Part shown: positions 37,048 to 45,653 of the stretch, piece after piece | Numbering within the stretch: the stretch's first letter is position 1 | Layout: the number at the start of each line of letters is the position of its first letter | Source of the DNA: JANXZS01 sp963797255 | GTDB taxonomy: Bacteria; Acidobacteriota; Terriglobia; Terriglobales; Acidobacteriaceae | Assembly: GCA_963797255.1 (NCBI GenBank) | Contig: CAWCOV010000001.1 | Coordinates: 620,001-684,000 of the forward strand | Direction of reading: 5' to 3' | Length of the DNA: 64,000 nucleotides | The notes under the pieces: generated by a model | Told to the model about the DNA's origin: nothing | Database searches by the model: none | What the model saw: only the letters and a program-made list of their open reading frames with translations | Program-made: the position numbers and the translations under genes

Positions 37048-37737
37048 TTAGCGGCCTGCCGCCGCCAACGACTGCGATCCTTTTGCGAGGATCATCCGAC
37101 GCTCAAGCCACGCAAGCCATGCGTTCAGGCCACCTTGCGCGACAGCAGATGCTCGCACAATCTCCATACCGGGGTGTACGCGGCGAGCGTTCTCTTCCGC
37201 CAGCTCAGCACTGAAAGGGACATAGGGAAGCAGGTCCACCTTGGTAAGAACGAAGAGGTCAGACTTGAAAAATATCGACGGATATTTCAGCGGCTTGTCT
37301 TCTCCTTCTGTGACGGAGAGCAAAACTATCTTGGAATTTTCGCCAAGGTCGTAGCTCGACGGGCATACAAGATTTCCAACGTTTTCAATAAACAACAGAT
37401 CGAGATTTGAGAGCGGCCAGTCTTCGAGATGCTTCTCGATCATCTTGCCGTCGAGGTGGCAGGTTCCACCAGTCGTGATCTGCTTTACGGGAAATCCAAA
37501 CCGCGCCAGACGGCGTGCATCGTTATCCGTCTGAATATCTCCCGTCAGTACCGCAACGCGTGTTGAAGGATCGAGGTGGGCAAGTGTCTGCTCCAGCAAT
37601 GCAGTCTTTCCAGAGCCCGGAGAGCTGATCAAGTTCAGGCAAAGAACACCGTTGTCGCGGAATCGTTCTCGCAACGTCTCAGCGATGCGCTGGTTCTCAT
37701 TCAGCACCTTGGATTTAAGCGACAGGCGTTCCTGCAT
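37048..37737 (-). CDS. hypB: Hydrogenase nickel-insertion GTPase HypB
   Basis: GTPase that delivers nickel to the hydrogenase large subunit; 229 residues from the ATG at 37737, placed 6 bases after GGAGG. The G-domain has SSPGSGKTALLEQ, the metal and switch segment TTGGTCHLDGKMI and LLFIENVGNLVCPSSYDLGE. The N-terminal CxxCGC motif and the histidine-rich nickel store of some HypB proteins are absent, so it depends on other nickel donors. It overlaps hypA by 23 bp. Confidence 0.95.
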   Translation of the reverse strand: MQERLSLKSKVLNENQRIAETLRERFRDNGVLCLNLISSPGSGKTALLEQTLAHLDPSTRVAVLTGDIQTDNDARRLARFGFPVKQITTGGTCHLDGKMIEKHLEDWPLSNLDLLFIENVGNLVCPSSYDLGENSKIVLLSVTEGEDKPLKYPSIFFKSDLFVLTKVDLLPYVPFSAELAEENARRVHPGMEIVRASAVAQGGLNAWLAWLERRMILAKGSQSLAAAGR

Positions 37738-38077
37738 TTTCAACCTCCAGGTATTCCAGATCCAACTCGTCCCCTCCGTCGGGAGTCGTTTCGCCGCTCG
37801 AACACGCGGGGCAAATCGAGTTGTAATCCTCGACTACAAATACGTTACGGCAATTGTTGCAAATACGGGAGGCGAGGATCACATTCGTATCCAGCTTCAG
37901 CTCCGCCCAGTCCGTACCATTCACTATTGCATCAAAACAAAACTTGAGCGCTTCAGGATCAATGGCCGCCATGGAGCCGATCTTGATGCCCACCCTTGTA
38001 GGTACCGTGCCAGGATGCAAAGCGATCTCCTTGCGAACTGCGTCGAGAATCGATTCCGCAATGGATAATTCGTGCAT
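37715..38077 (-). CDS. hypA: Hydrogenase nickel-incorporation protein HypA
   Basis: Nickel chaperone and zinc protein of 120 residues. The N-terminal MHELSIAES includes the nickel-binding His2, and the four zinc cysteines occur as CNNC and CPAC. A GAGGGAG ribosome site precedes the ATG. It sits 6 bp after hypE and overlaps hypB. Confidence 0.95.
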   Translation of the reverse strand: MHELSIAESILDAVRKEIALHPGTVPTRVGIKIGSMAAIDPEALKFCFDAIVNGTDWAELKLDTNVILASRICNNCRNVFVVEDYNSICPACSSGETTPDGGDELDLEYLEVENAGTPVA

Positions 38078-38083
38078 ACTCCC

Positions 38084-39139
38084 TCAACAAATGCGCGGCA
38101 GTTGATCACCAGCGAGCATATCCACCACTCGCATGGTTCCGAGTGCTGTCCGCATGGTGACGAGTCCGATGTGAGTTTCTGTTGCCACTCCAATATCCGT
38201 GGCCTCTGCGCCTGCCTCGTTAGACTTCATCGCGGCGAGGGTTGCCGCCGCTTCATCCGCGGGAACAATCGCAACCAGCTTTCCCTCGTTAGCAACATAC
38301 AGTGGATCCAATCCGAACAACTCGCATGCTCCGCGGACTGTCTCGCGAACAGGTATTCTGCGCTCATCAATTTCCATGCCTACGCGGGCGCTTCCTGCAA
38401 TTTCATTCAGCGCACTTGACAGGCCGCCGCGTGTCAGGTCTCGCATGCATCTTGCATGCGGGGCAGCACGAATAATCGCCTGGGCAAGCGAATGCAACGG
38501 GGCGGCATCACTTCGCAAATCGCCATCCACTTCAAGGCCTTCTCGTTGCGAAAGAATCGTGATTCCGTGATCACCAAGTGGACCGCTCAGCAGAATATGG
38601 TCGCCTGGCTTCACGAATGAAGCCGACAGTTGCAGGCCTTGTGGAACGCATCCGATACCAGAAGTATTGATGAAAACCTGGTCTCCGCTTCCCCTTTCGA
38701 CGACCTTGGTATCTCCCGTAACAATCGAAACGCCTGCACGCTTCGCCGCTGCGCTCATCGCGTTAACAATTTGCGACAGTATTTCGAGCGGCAGCCCCTC
38801 TTCAAGAATAAACGAGGCGCTCAGGTATTTTGGTTCGGCTCCGCCGACGGCAAGGTCGTTTACGGTTCCAAAGACGGCGAGTTCGCCAATGTTCCCGCCG
38901 GGAAAGAAGAGTGGCTTTACAACAAACGAATCCGTGCTGAAAGCGATTCGTCCGCTTCCCATTTCCAGGATGGCCTGATCGTCCAACCTGTCGAGTGCGG
39001 CATTGCCAAAAGCGGGAAGAAAAATGTCACGCATCAATTCGGCGGAGAGTCTGCCACCGCTACCATGCCCTAGCACAACATGAGTGTTCGTTGAGATAGG
39101 CAATGGGCAAGCCAACGCGGGATACACCGAGCTGGCCAT
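38084..39139 (-). CDS. hypE: Hydrogenase maturation protein HypE
   Basis: Dehydrates the carbamoyl group received from HypF to a thiocyanate on its C-terminal cysteine; 351 residues from the ATG at 39139, which shares its A with the hypD stop. The chain ends PRIC, giving the required terminal Cys. GHGSGGRLS near the start and FGTVNDLAVGGAEP belong to the PurM-like ATP fold. Confidence 0.95.
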   Translation of the reverse strand: MASSVYPALACPLPISTNTHVVLGHGSGGRLSAELMRDIFLPAFGNAALDRLDDQAILEMGSGRIAFSTDSFVVKPLFFPGGNIGELAVFGTVNDLAVGGAEPKYLSASFILEEGLPLEILSQIVNAMSAAAKRAGVSIVTGDTKVVERGSGDQVFINTSGIGCVPQGLQLSASFVKPGDHILLSGPLGDHGITILSQREGLEVDGDLRSDAAPLHSLAQAIIRAAPHARCMRDLTRGGLSSALNEIAGSARVGMEIDERRIPVRETVRGACELFGLDPLYVANEGKLVAIVPADEAAATLAAMKSNEAGAEATDIGVATETHIGLVTMRTALGTMRVVDMLAGDQLPRIC

Positions 39140-40257
39140 TAGTTGCCCCCTATCGAAACCAGGCTTGCGGCCTCGTGCCGGCGGTAATGATAGTAGGCTG
39201 CACACGCGCCCTCAGCCGAGACCATCGGCGCCCCAAGCGGCGATTCCGGCGAGCATCGAATACCAAACGCTGGACAATCCGTTGGACGTTTCATCCCTCG
39301 CAGAATTTCTGAGCTGATGCACTCGGTCGGTTCATCGACCGCAATGTAGTGGAGATCGTACTTTGCCTCTGCGTCGTGCGCCCTGAAAGCCTCGCGCATT
39401 TTCAGTCCGCTCGCCGGCACAAGGCCCAGTCCGCGCCACTTTTGATCGCACACCTCAAAGACATCCGCTACAAGCTGTTGAGCGCGAATGTTGCCCGCCG
39501 CCGCGACCGATCTCGAATACTGATTCTCAACCTCGGCGCGACCCTCCTCGAGTTGTGCCGTTAACATCACAATGGCCTCAAGCAGATCCACCGGCTCAAA
39601 TCCCCCGACTACGATGGGAATGTGAAATTGTTTCGAAAGCACTTCGTACTGGCTCACACCGACGATGGCACAAACGTGTCCGGGTGCGATTAACCCTTGC
39701 ACTCGATTTTCGGCCGATGAGAGCAGTATGCTGACCGCCGGTGGAACGAGCACGTGGGATGCAAGCAGTGAAAAATTCTTGATGCCAAGACGTTGTGCCT
39801 GCCACACGGCGGCCGCATTGGCCGGCGCTGTCGTTTCAAAACCGATGCCGAAAAAGACAACTTCGCGGGTTGGATTTTCGCGCGCAATCTTGAGACTTTC
39901 GAGCGGCGAATACACCATGCGAACATCGGCGCCACGCGCTTTTACATGCAACAAATCCGTAGACGAGCCCGGTACACGGAGCATGTCGCCGTACGAAACG
40001 AGGATCACTTCGGGGCGCTCTGCTAACGCAATAGCCTTATCTATTGTTTCTAGAGGAGTTACGCAGACTGGGCAGCCGGGGCCGTGTACCATCTCCATTT
40101 TCTTCGGCAGCATCTCGTCAATGCCGTAACGCATGAGCGTATGTGTTTGACCACCACAGACTTCCATCAATACCCACGGCTTTGTGGCTATGGTTTCTAA
40201 CTTTGAAATTAGGGTTTTTGCTACTTTTTCGCTGCGGTACTCGTCGATGTACTTCAT
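39139..40257 (-). CDS. hypD: Hydrogenase maturation protein HypD
   Basis: Iron-sulfur scaffold on which the Fe(CN)2CO unit is built; 372 residues. Conserved cysteine motifs are visible: EVCGGQTHTLMRYG, HGPGCPVCVTP, GHVCAIVG and the C-terminal cluster DCPAFGIRCSPESPLGAPMV with GACAAYY. It overlaps hypC by 4 bp and hypE by 1 bp. Confidence 0.96.
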   Translation of the reverse strand: MKYIDEYRSEKVAKTLISKLETIATKPWVLMEVCGGQTHTLMRYGIDEMLPKKMEMVHGPGCPVCVTPLETIDKAIALAERPEVILVSYGDMLRVPGSSTDLLHVKARGADVRMVYSPLESLKIARENPTREVVFFGIGFETTAPANAAAVWQAQRLGIKNFSLLASHVLVPPAVSILLSSAENRVQGLIAPGHVCAIVGVSQYEVLSKQFHIPIVVGGFEPVDLLEAIVMLTAQLEEGRAEVENQYSRSVAAAGNIRAQQLVADVFEVCDQKWRGLGLVPASGLKMREAFRAHDAEAKYDLHYIAVDEPTECISSEILRGMKRPTDCPAFGIRCSPESPLGAPMVSAEGACAAYYHYRRHEAASLVSIGGN

Positions 40258-40538
40258 AGCGTATCCAATTGAATCGAAGCGGGTTGCGGCTCGGTTGAGC
40301 CCAATTCTTCGCTCACAATACCCATTTTTTCTAGATATTCGTAGGTTTTGTGAGCCTCTTCTTCGTCTATGCGACTGATTGCAAACCCAACATGTACAAG
40401 GACATACTCACCAACCTGGGCCTCGGGAAGGAAGTCCAGACAGGCTTCGCGGGTGATGCCTCCGAATTGCACTTTGCCGGTTAACATGCCGTCGATTTCG
40501 CGCTTTTCAACCAGCTTGCCGGGGATTGCGAGACACAT
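40254..40538 (-). CDS. hypC: Hydrogenase assembly chaperone HypC
   Basis: Small chaperone of 94 residues that carries the iron centre from HypD to the large subunit. The essential N-terminal MCLAIPGK with Cys2 fixes the start at the ATG at 40538, with GAGG 6 bases upstream; a longer frame would bury the cysteine. The segment GGITREACLDFLPEAQVGEYVLVHVGFA is typical. It is the first gene of the hyp operon. Only one hypC is present, so it must serve both hydrogenases here unless others exist elsewhere. Confidence 0.95.
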   Translation of the reverse strand: MCLAIPGKLVEKREIDGMLTGKVQFGGITREACLDFLPEAQVGEYVLVHVGFAISRIDEEEAHKTYEYLEKMGIVSEELGSTEPQPASIQLDTL

Positions 40539-40696
40539 AAGCGACCTCAATTCAATTACTTCCGGATCGAAAACCGGTCCTGCGAATTTTCATTCCTGAT
40601 CGTCGGATCAATACAAATAACGCGTCGCTTTGACACGCTGGAGCCTCTTAGCGACGAGGAATGACGTGATTTTAGCCCTCTGGAGCGTTTTGATTA

Positions 40697-40712
40697 TGTG
40701 ATTTGTATCACC
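40697..40712. promoter_or_regulatory. CRP/FNR-like site between hyp operon and nickel transporter
   Basis: TGTGA-N6-TCACC, nine of ten bases of the CRP-type consensus; its core GTGAT-TTGT-ATCAC is a perfect inverted repeat. It lies in the 317-bp divergent region between hypC and the nickel transporter, about 160 and 145 bp from the two start codons, so it could serve either. Nothing else clear is seen in this spacer. Confidence 0.5.
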
Positions 40713-40855
40713 AAGAACAAGTGGCCTAGCGCACATCCAATCGACGGCGTCGCGCATAAGATTTAAAAATTGGTGTCACAATATTGCAGGCTACACGGCC
40801 GGGCCCGGCTTCGCGTTTACGCTACGGGCTTGATCGTACGCGAAAGCAAGAACGC

Positions 40856-41599
40856 ATGAACTGGCAGCTCGAACTCGCTCTTCTCTCCTGTGCGCTGCTC
40901 GGTCTGCGCCATGGGTTTGACTACGACCATCTTGCGGCGATCTCGGACATTGCAGCCGTTCAGACTTCGTGGAAGAAAAGCATGCGGCTGGGAGTGACCT
41001 ACGCGCTGGGTCATGCGCTGACTGTGGTCGTGCTGGGCGCGGCGGTGATCCTGCTGCACATCACCTTGCCAGAGAAGCTCAACTCGTGGACAGAACGCCT
41101 CATCGGTATCACCCTTATCGCGCTGGGGGTGGGTGTGGTGGCGAGCCTGAGGTCGCGAAAGCACTCGCACACACGAATGCAAAGCAGACTGGCGGTGCTA
41201 ATTTCAGGAGCCAACTGGGCGTGGTGGAGAGTCTGCCTGATATTCCGCCCGCAAGCTCCACGGCCAACGCCATTCAATTGGAATTACAGCGGGAAATCGG
41301 TCTTTGGGATTGGCGTCATTCATGGTCTCGGCGCAGAGACCCCCAGCCAACTGATGCTGTTTCTGCTAGCGGCCTCGCTGGGCGGCACGGCCAAGGGGTT
41401 CATGGGGCTGGCAGCTTTCGCTATCGGATTGGTCGTGATGAATACCCTGATGACCGCTTCGCTTGGGGGAATTTTCGGAGCAGGAAACAGCCGTCCGCAT
41501 TTGTACCACTGGGTGGCTTGGGCGGGCGCTGTGTACAGCGTCGCGGTTGGGGTGGTCTTCCTGGTGGGATCTTCGGCGTGGTTGCCTGCTTTTAGCTAG
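40856..41599 (+). CDS. NiCoT-family nickel/cobalt transporter
   Basis: Inner-membrane high-affinity metal importer of about 247 residues with six to eight membrane segments. The signature HX4DH appears as His19..Asp24-His25 in LRHGFDYDHLAAI; a His-rich loop (KHSHTRMQ) follows TM4, and GIGVIHGLGAETPSQ is typical of this branch. The start is set at MNWQLEL (40856). Location next to hyp genes argues for nickel. The loop after residue 110 (WAWWRVCLIFRPQAP) looks less conserved and could hide a sequence error. Confidence 0.86.
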   Translation: MNWQLELALLSCALLGLRHGFDYDHLAAISDIAAVQTSWKKSMRLGVTYALGHALTVVVLGAAVILLHITLPEKLNSWTERLIGITLIALGVGVVASLRSRKHSHTRMQSRLAVLISGANWAWWRVCLIFRPQAPRPTPFNWNYSGKSVFGIGVIHGLGAETPSQLMLFLLAASLGGTAKGFMGLAAFAIGLVVMNTLMTASLGGIFGAGNSRPHLYHWVAWAGAVYSVAVGVVFLVGSSAWLPAFS

Positions 41600-41748
41600 G
41601 CGCTTGGCGCGAGGCGCTCGCACAGCTAGGGCGGTTAGCTAAAAAGCAGTTAGGGTAAAACCCCACTCAAGCCAACGGAAGGCTTGAATGGGCCACCCGT
41701 GCTTGGGGTTTACGAGCACAAGTTGGTTGCGATCGCAATATCCGCTAT

Positions 41749-41774
41749 CCCACATCTCAGACGCGAGATGTGGG
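41749..41774. repeat. REP-like palindrome, copy 1
   Basis: Perfect hairpin CCCACATCTC, loop AGACGC, GAGATGTGGG, followed by GCACCCGGC. Part of the first tandem unit. Confidence 0.9.
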
Positions 41775-41920
41775 GCACCCGGCGAGGCGCTCGCGCAGCT
41801 AAGGCGGTTAGCTAAAAAGCAGTTAGGGTAAAACCCCACTCAAGCCAACGGAAGGCTTGAATGGGCCACCCGTGCTTGGGGTTTACGAGCACAAGTTGGT
41901 TGCGATCGCAATATCGCTAT

Positions 41921-41946
41921 CCCACATCTCAGACGCGAGATGTGGG
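41921..41946. repeat. REP-like palindrome, copy 2
   Basis: Identical hairpin to copy 1 with loop AGACGC, followed by GCACCCGGC. About 35 bases on comes a 25-base segment (41982-42006) ending in TCGGGATGACAA that recurs at 44687-44711. Confidence 0.9.
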
Positions 41947-42234
41947 GCACCCGGCATCCGGCTCGAGAACGAAACGCAGTTCCCTCCACTTCGGTCGGGA
42001 TGACAACACTCAAAAGAATTCCGCTTGGGATGAGAGCCCACTTCTCCGCTTTGACAAGGTGAATCGTCGGCAAAAGTTGACCTGAAGGGGGAGTCACTCA
42101 GGCAGAAATGACGAGCATCCGTATCTGTTTTCCACGGCAAAAGTCTGTGACGGCGGCAATAACACTATTTTAAAAAGCGTGCTACAACAGATCCGGATCC
42201 TTGATGGCCTCGTTCCGCTGATGGAGTTCCGTTT

Positions 42235-44478
42235 TTGCATTTCTGCTCCAATTCGCGCCCAAGATTCCGCGCTGCGTGCTTCTCCATTGCGCTTCTGCTT
42301 GTTTCTGTCCATTTGGCTCTGGCTGAATCCGCTCTCGTGTCGGGGAGAATTCTCGATCCACAGGGAGCGCCCGTTGTGGGGGCGCATCTGAAGCTTGTCT
42401 CCGCTGGTTCTATTGTCGGGCCTGAGGTGATCAGCGACGTGGATGGAATGTTCGCGTTGCGGAATGTGGAATCGGGCTTATATCAGGTACAAGCCGACTT
42501 TCCCTCTTTCGTTTCGGTAACGAACGACATTGAGGTAAAGAGCGACGGCAAGACAGACTTCACGATTCAGTTCCAGCAACTGGTTTCTGTGCTGCAGCAG
42601 GTTACTGTCGTCGATTCCACTCCTTCGGCGTTCACGCCGGATCCTTCCCGCAGCATCATCATTCACGACCAGGTGCTCGATGCCAATCCGGGACGGCCGG
42701 GTGCACCGATCTCCATTCCAGGGCTGCCAATTGAGACGGCGTCGGGAGGAATTAAAGCGCCGCAGTACTTTGCGCCCGGCGTTGCGGGAGACCATGGCGA
42801 GCCTATCGCGCAGTATTTTCAGATCGGCGATTTTCTGTTTCCAAATAACCTGCCCGCGAACGCGCACGGGAATGGGTATGCCGATCCGAATTTTCTGATT
42901 CCTCCAACAATTGAGGCGGTAAGCGTTAACGGCGGCGCGTTCAATGTGCGGCAGGGAAACAACTCTGTCGATCTGGCTGCTTCCTACTTGCCGCGCGGCC
43001 GCGTGATCAACTTTCTGCAATTGACGGGCGATCTGCATGACGGTGATGTGATGGCGGCCTGGAGCCCGCCGAATGAAACGACGAACGCGTGGATTGGCGG
43101 AGAATTCTCGTTCGGCAACGGATTCCTGGAAAGGCCGGAAAACCGGGAGCAATACAAGTTGAACGGGCTGCGCGAGTGGAAGCCGGGAAATCACGACCTC
43201 ACGTTGTTTGGCATTGGCTATTACGGATTTTCACGGATGCCGGGACTGATTCCCATTGATGAAGATGTTCCGAATGACACTATCGACCCGCGCCAACTCG
43301 ACCGCACGCACACGGCGATCCTGGTAGCCACCGACAACTGGAAACTGGAGGAGCGAAAGCAATTTTCCTTCTCCGGTTTTTATCGCAATTACGGTCTGAC
43401 GCTGCGATCGAATTTTGGCGATGGATTAATCCAGCAGAGCGAGACTCGAAATGTGTATGGCGGCGAGACCACGTATTTCCAAGGCTTGCGGCCTGGAGCT
43501 TCCATGCTGGCCGGAGTAGACTTGCGACGCGATGTGCCGAAGAACCTGGACCTGAAACGTGCCGATGAGGAAGGCGTGTTCCACCCGGTTACAAGTAACG
43601 ACCTGGCGCTCTCGTTTGTGGAACCATTTCTTTCACTGGACGGGGTGCTCGGCGAATATGTGCACTATGACGCCGGTGTGAGAGTTGTAAACGTGTGGAT
43701 GAACAATCAGGACCTGATTCATCCTGAAAACTCGTTCCGCAAACTGGAAACGCTGCCGTTGCCAAAAGGAACGCTCACGCTGCTTCCTCCCGCGCACTGG
43801 CACACGCCCACGGTGGCGTTCAGTTATGGCGAGGCGTTCCACACGGAGGATCCGCGAATTGGCAATGGCGATGCGGAGCCGTCGGTGCTATCGCCGTCGC
43901 GGGCCTATCAACTGGTGCTTTCGCAGGTGGTGAAGCAGGCGCAGATTTATGTCACGCTGCGGCGAGTATCGAATGCGCAGGAGTTGGCGAAGATTGACGC
44001 TGATACCGGCTTGCAGGAGGTTGTAGGGCCGTCGCTGAACAAGGTGATCTCCGCTTCGCTGCAGCGAAACTTCAGAGCCGGGAGCCTTTATGTTTCCTAT
44101 GCACAAGCGGATGCGCGCGATTCGCAGACGGGCGAGGCTATTCCGGAGGCTCCGCGGCTGATATGGGATGCCGTGGGGACGGTGAATCGGCTGCCGCTGC
44201 ATTTGCAGGCGCGGGGCGAGTTTGAGTATGTTAAGGCGAAGCCGCTTGGAGAGGGCTTCAGCGGCGTGCCGGTGACGGAGGTTCGTGGAGCGGTGCTCAG
44301 GCCGTTTCTGGATAACCGGATGTCGTTGGCCGCAAATTTCCTGATCGCCAGCGGGTATACGGGACAAACGACGGAAGTGCTTCCCTTTCCGCCGGATGCG
44401 CCTGCGATGGAGAGAGTGGTGGGCGTTCCTCTGAAGTCGTATGTGAGCTTGAGCTGGACCTGGTATTTCGGGAAATAG
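42235..44478 (+). CDS. TonB-dependent receptor-like protein with carboxypeptidase regulatory domain
   Basis: Probable outer-membrane importer of 747 residues. A signal peptide (FSIALLLVSVHLALA) is followed by a CarboxypepD_reg-like beta domain (SGRILDPQGAPVVGAHLKL, about 35-115), a plug-like region (about 120-250) and a long barrel with many alternating strands ending SLSWTWYFGK. No clear TonB box was found. It is the only gene between the nickel transporter and the hox operon, so uptake of nickel or a nickel complex is possible but unproven. Repeats flank it on both sides, and it may have moved as a unit. Confidence 0.82.
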   Translation: MHFCSNSRPRFRAACFSIALLLVSVHLALAESALVSGRILDPQGAPVVGAHLKLVSAGSIVGPEVISDVDGMFALRNVESGLYQVQADFPSFVSVTNDIEVKSDGKTDFTIQFQQLVSVLQQVTVVDSTPSAFTPDPSRSIIIHDQVLDANPGRPGAPISIPGLPIETASGGIKAPQYFAPGVAGDHGEPIAQYFQIGDFLFPNNLPANAHGNGYADPNFLIPPTIEAVSVNGGAFNVRQGNNSVDLAASYLPRGRVINFLQLTGDLHDGDVMAAWSPPNETTNAWIGGEFSFGNGFLERPENREQYKLNGLREWKPGNHDLTLFGIGYYGFSRMPGLIPIDEDVPNDTIDPRQLDRTHTAILVATDNWKLEERKQFSFSGFYRNYGLTLRSNFGDGLIQQSETRNVYGGETTYFQGLRPGASMLAGVDLRRDVPKNLDLKRADEEGVFHPVTSNDLALSFVEPFLSLDGVLGEYVHYDAGVRVVNVWMNNQDLIHPENSFRKLETLPLPKGTLTLLPPAHWHTPTVAFSYGEAFHTEDPRIGNGDAEPSVLSPSRAYQLVLSQVVKQAQIYVTLRRVSNAQELAKIDADTGLQEVVGPSLNKVISASLQRNFRAGSLYVSYAQADARDSQTGEAIPEAPRLIWDAVGTVNRLPLHLQARGEFEYVKAKPLGEGFSGVPVTEVRGAVLRPFLDNRMSLAANFLIASGYTGQTTEVLPFPPDAPAMERVVGVPLKSYVSLSWTWYFGK

Positions 44479-44479
44479 C

Positions 44480-44560
44480 TTAAAGCAGCTAAAAAGCGGT
44501 TAGCTAAAGAGCGGTCCGCGAAAGAGTGGTTAGCTAAAGAGCGGTTAGCAAGTCCAGCTA
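44480..44560. repeat. Short tandem repeats after the TonB receptor gene
   Basis: GGTTAGCTAAAGAGCGGT occurs at 44498 and 44528, and degenerate forms fill the interval with a period of about 30 bp. The same GGTTAGCTAAAAAGC word opens the tandem units upstream of the receptor gene (41633 and 41806). Confidence 0.8.
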
Positions 44561-44591
44561 ACTAATTTGTTGGCGTCGGCGGGATTGTTAT

Positions 44592-44617
44592 CCCACATCT
44601 CAAACGCGAGATGTGGG
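44592..44617. repeat. REP-like palindrome, copy 3
   Basis: CCCACATCTC, loop AAACGC, GAGATGTGGG, followed by GCACCCGGC: the same element as copies 1 and 2, on the other side of the TonB receptor gene. Confidence 0.9.
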
Positions 44618-44686
44618 GCACCCGGCACCCGGCGTCTCTTGTGGGCAGATAAGTTCTGAACTCGCCTCGGAAAGCGAAACGCGGAT

Positions 44687-44816
44687 CCCTCCACTTCGGT
44701 CGGGATGACAATCTGCGTTGGGTGACAATCTGGTCGGGATGACAATCTGGTCGGGATGACAGTGCATGTCGGATGAAAATCCACATTGATGACAATCCAT
44801 GTCGAATGACAATCCT
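44687..44816. repeat. Degenerate array of GATGACAATC words
   Basis: Starts with the 25-base segment also found at 41982-42006, then continues as about seven imperfect copies of TCGGGATGACAATCTGG and shorter GATGACAATCC forms. No gene is supported here. The rest of the roughly 680-bp spacer before hoxE holds only the palindrome at 44964-44979. Confidence 0.8.
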
Positions 44817-44963
44817 CCTGGACGGTGTCTCCGATCTGGCGGAAAGGCTTCTCTGAACATTCTGAAGCTATTGGCTCGACTTATCCTGACGTCCTAAGAA
44901 AAACCTTTCCAGAGCCCTTGACGGCGAGTAGCATCATGGCTCATTCCCTAGCCCCGTTACAGC

Positions 44964-44979
44964 CGTGACAGCGGTCACC
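44964..44979. promoter_or_regulatory. CRP/FNR-like palindrome upstream of hox operon
   Basis: CGTGA-N6-TCACC with a perfect GTGAC-AGCG-GTCAC core (44965-44978). It matches the GTGA-N6-TCAC heart of the CRP-type consensus and lies about 185 bp before the hoxE start. Confidence 0.45.
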
Positions 44980-45155
44980 GATCATCGTGTGGTTCTGCGG
45001 CTATAAACATCGCAGATCTTGAAAAGCATGTACGGCCCCGGGCTCCTGGTTCCTTTCCTTTCCAAGAAAGACAATAGGCTGATTCGCCGAAGTCACGGAA
45101 ACGGGGGGACACACGTCCAGGCGGGCATGCTAGCAGGTCATCAGCAGGAGGAAAC

Positions 45156-45653
45156 GTGCCAGCTTATCAAATGCCGCCTCTGCCATCCACGGACAAGCGA
45201 TGGAAGATCGTTAATGGAACCATGCGCCGCCACGGTTACGCCCGGCAGGCGCTCATCGAGACACTTCACACGGTACAGTCCTCCTTCGGATTCCTGGATG
45301 ACGATTCCATCAAGTTTGTAGCCAAGTCGCTGCGCGTGCCGTTGAGCCAGGCGTATGGAGTGGTCACGTTCTACCACCACTTCAGCCTGAAGCCGCCTGC
45401 GGATCATACCTGCACCATCTGCACGGGAACAGCGTGCTACATCAAGGGCGCTGACAAGCTTGTGGCTGAAGGGGAGAAGCACCTCAACATCAGGCAGGGA
45501 CAGACTACGAAGGACGGCAAGATTGCATTGATGACAGTCCGCTGCGTAGGCGCATGTGGACAGGCCCCGGTGGCGCTGATTGACGGCGAACTGGTGATAC
45601 GCATTGAGCCAGAGGGCATGGTGGATCAGCTGGAAGTGTGGGAGGCGCAATGA
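45156..45653 (+). CDS. hoxE: Bidirectional [NiFe] hydrogenase diaphorase subunit HoxE
   Basis: NuoE-like [2Fe-2S] subunit of the NAD-linked hydrogenase, 165 residues from a GTG preceded by GGAGG. Cluster ligands are Cys89, Cys94, Cys130 and Cys134 (C-x4-C and C-x3-C, as in NuoE). It heads hoxEFUYH; presence of hoxE is typical of the five-subunit group 3d form. Its stop overlaps the hoxF start. Confidence 0.93.
   Translation: MPAYQMPPLPSTDKRWKIVNGTMRRHGYARQALIETLHTVQSSFGFLDDDSIKFVAKSLRVPLSQAYGVVTFYHHFSLKPPADHTCTICTGTACYIKGADKLVAEGEKHLNIRQGQTTKDGKIALMTVRCVGACGQAPVALIDGELVIRIEPEGMVDQLEVWEAQ

Larger units (their letters stand above)
41611..41955. repeat. Tandem pair of about 173-bp extragenic repeats
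   Basis: Two consecutive copies (41611-41783 and 41784-41955) differ by a few substitutions and one missing base in ATATC(C)GCTAT. Each unit contains a short hairpin CAAGCC/GGCTTG nested between AAACCCC and GGGGTTT, and ends with a 10-bp palindrome. No reading frame in it is credible. The unit lies between the nickel transporter and the TonB receptor. Confidence 0.92.

Noticed and set aside
40539..40855. NikR operator between hypC and the nickel transporter
   Set aside because: I looked for GTATGA-type half-sites with wide spacing and found none convincing; only the CRP-like palindrome stands out.
41611..41955. CRISPR array
   Set aside because: Only two long, adjacent units with no spacers; the palindromes are spread singly and no cas gene is near.
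42235..44478. Transposon carrying the TonB receptor gene
   Set aside because: No transposase and no terminal inverted repeats or target duplications; the flanking elements are direct extragenic repeats.
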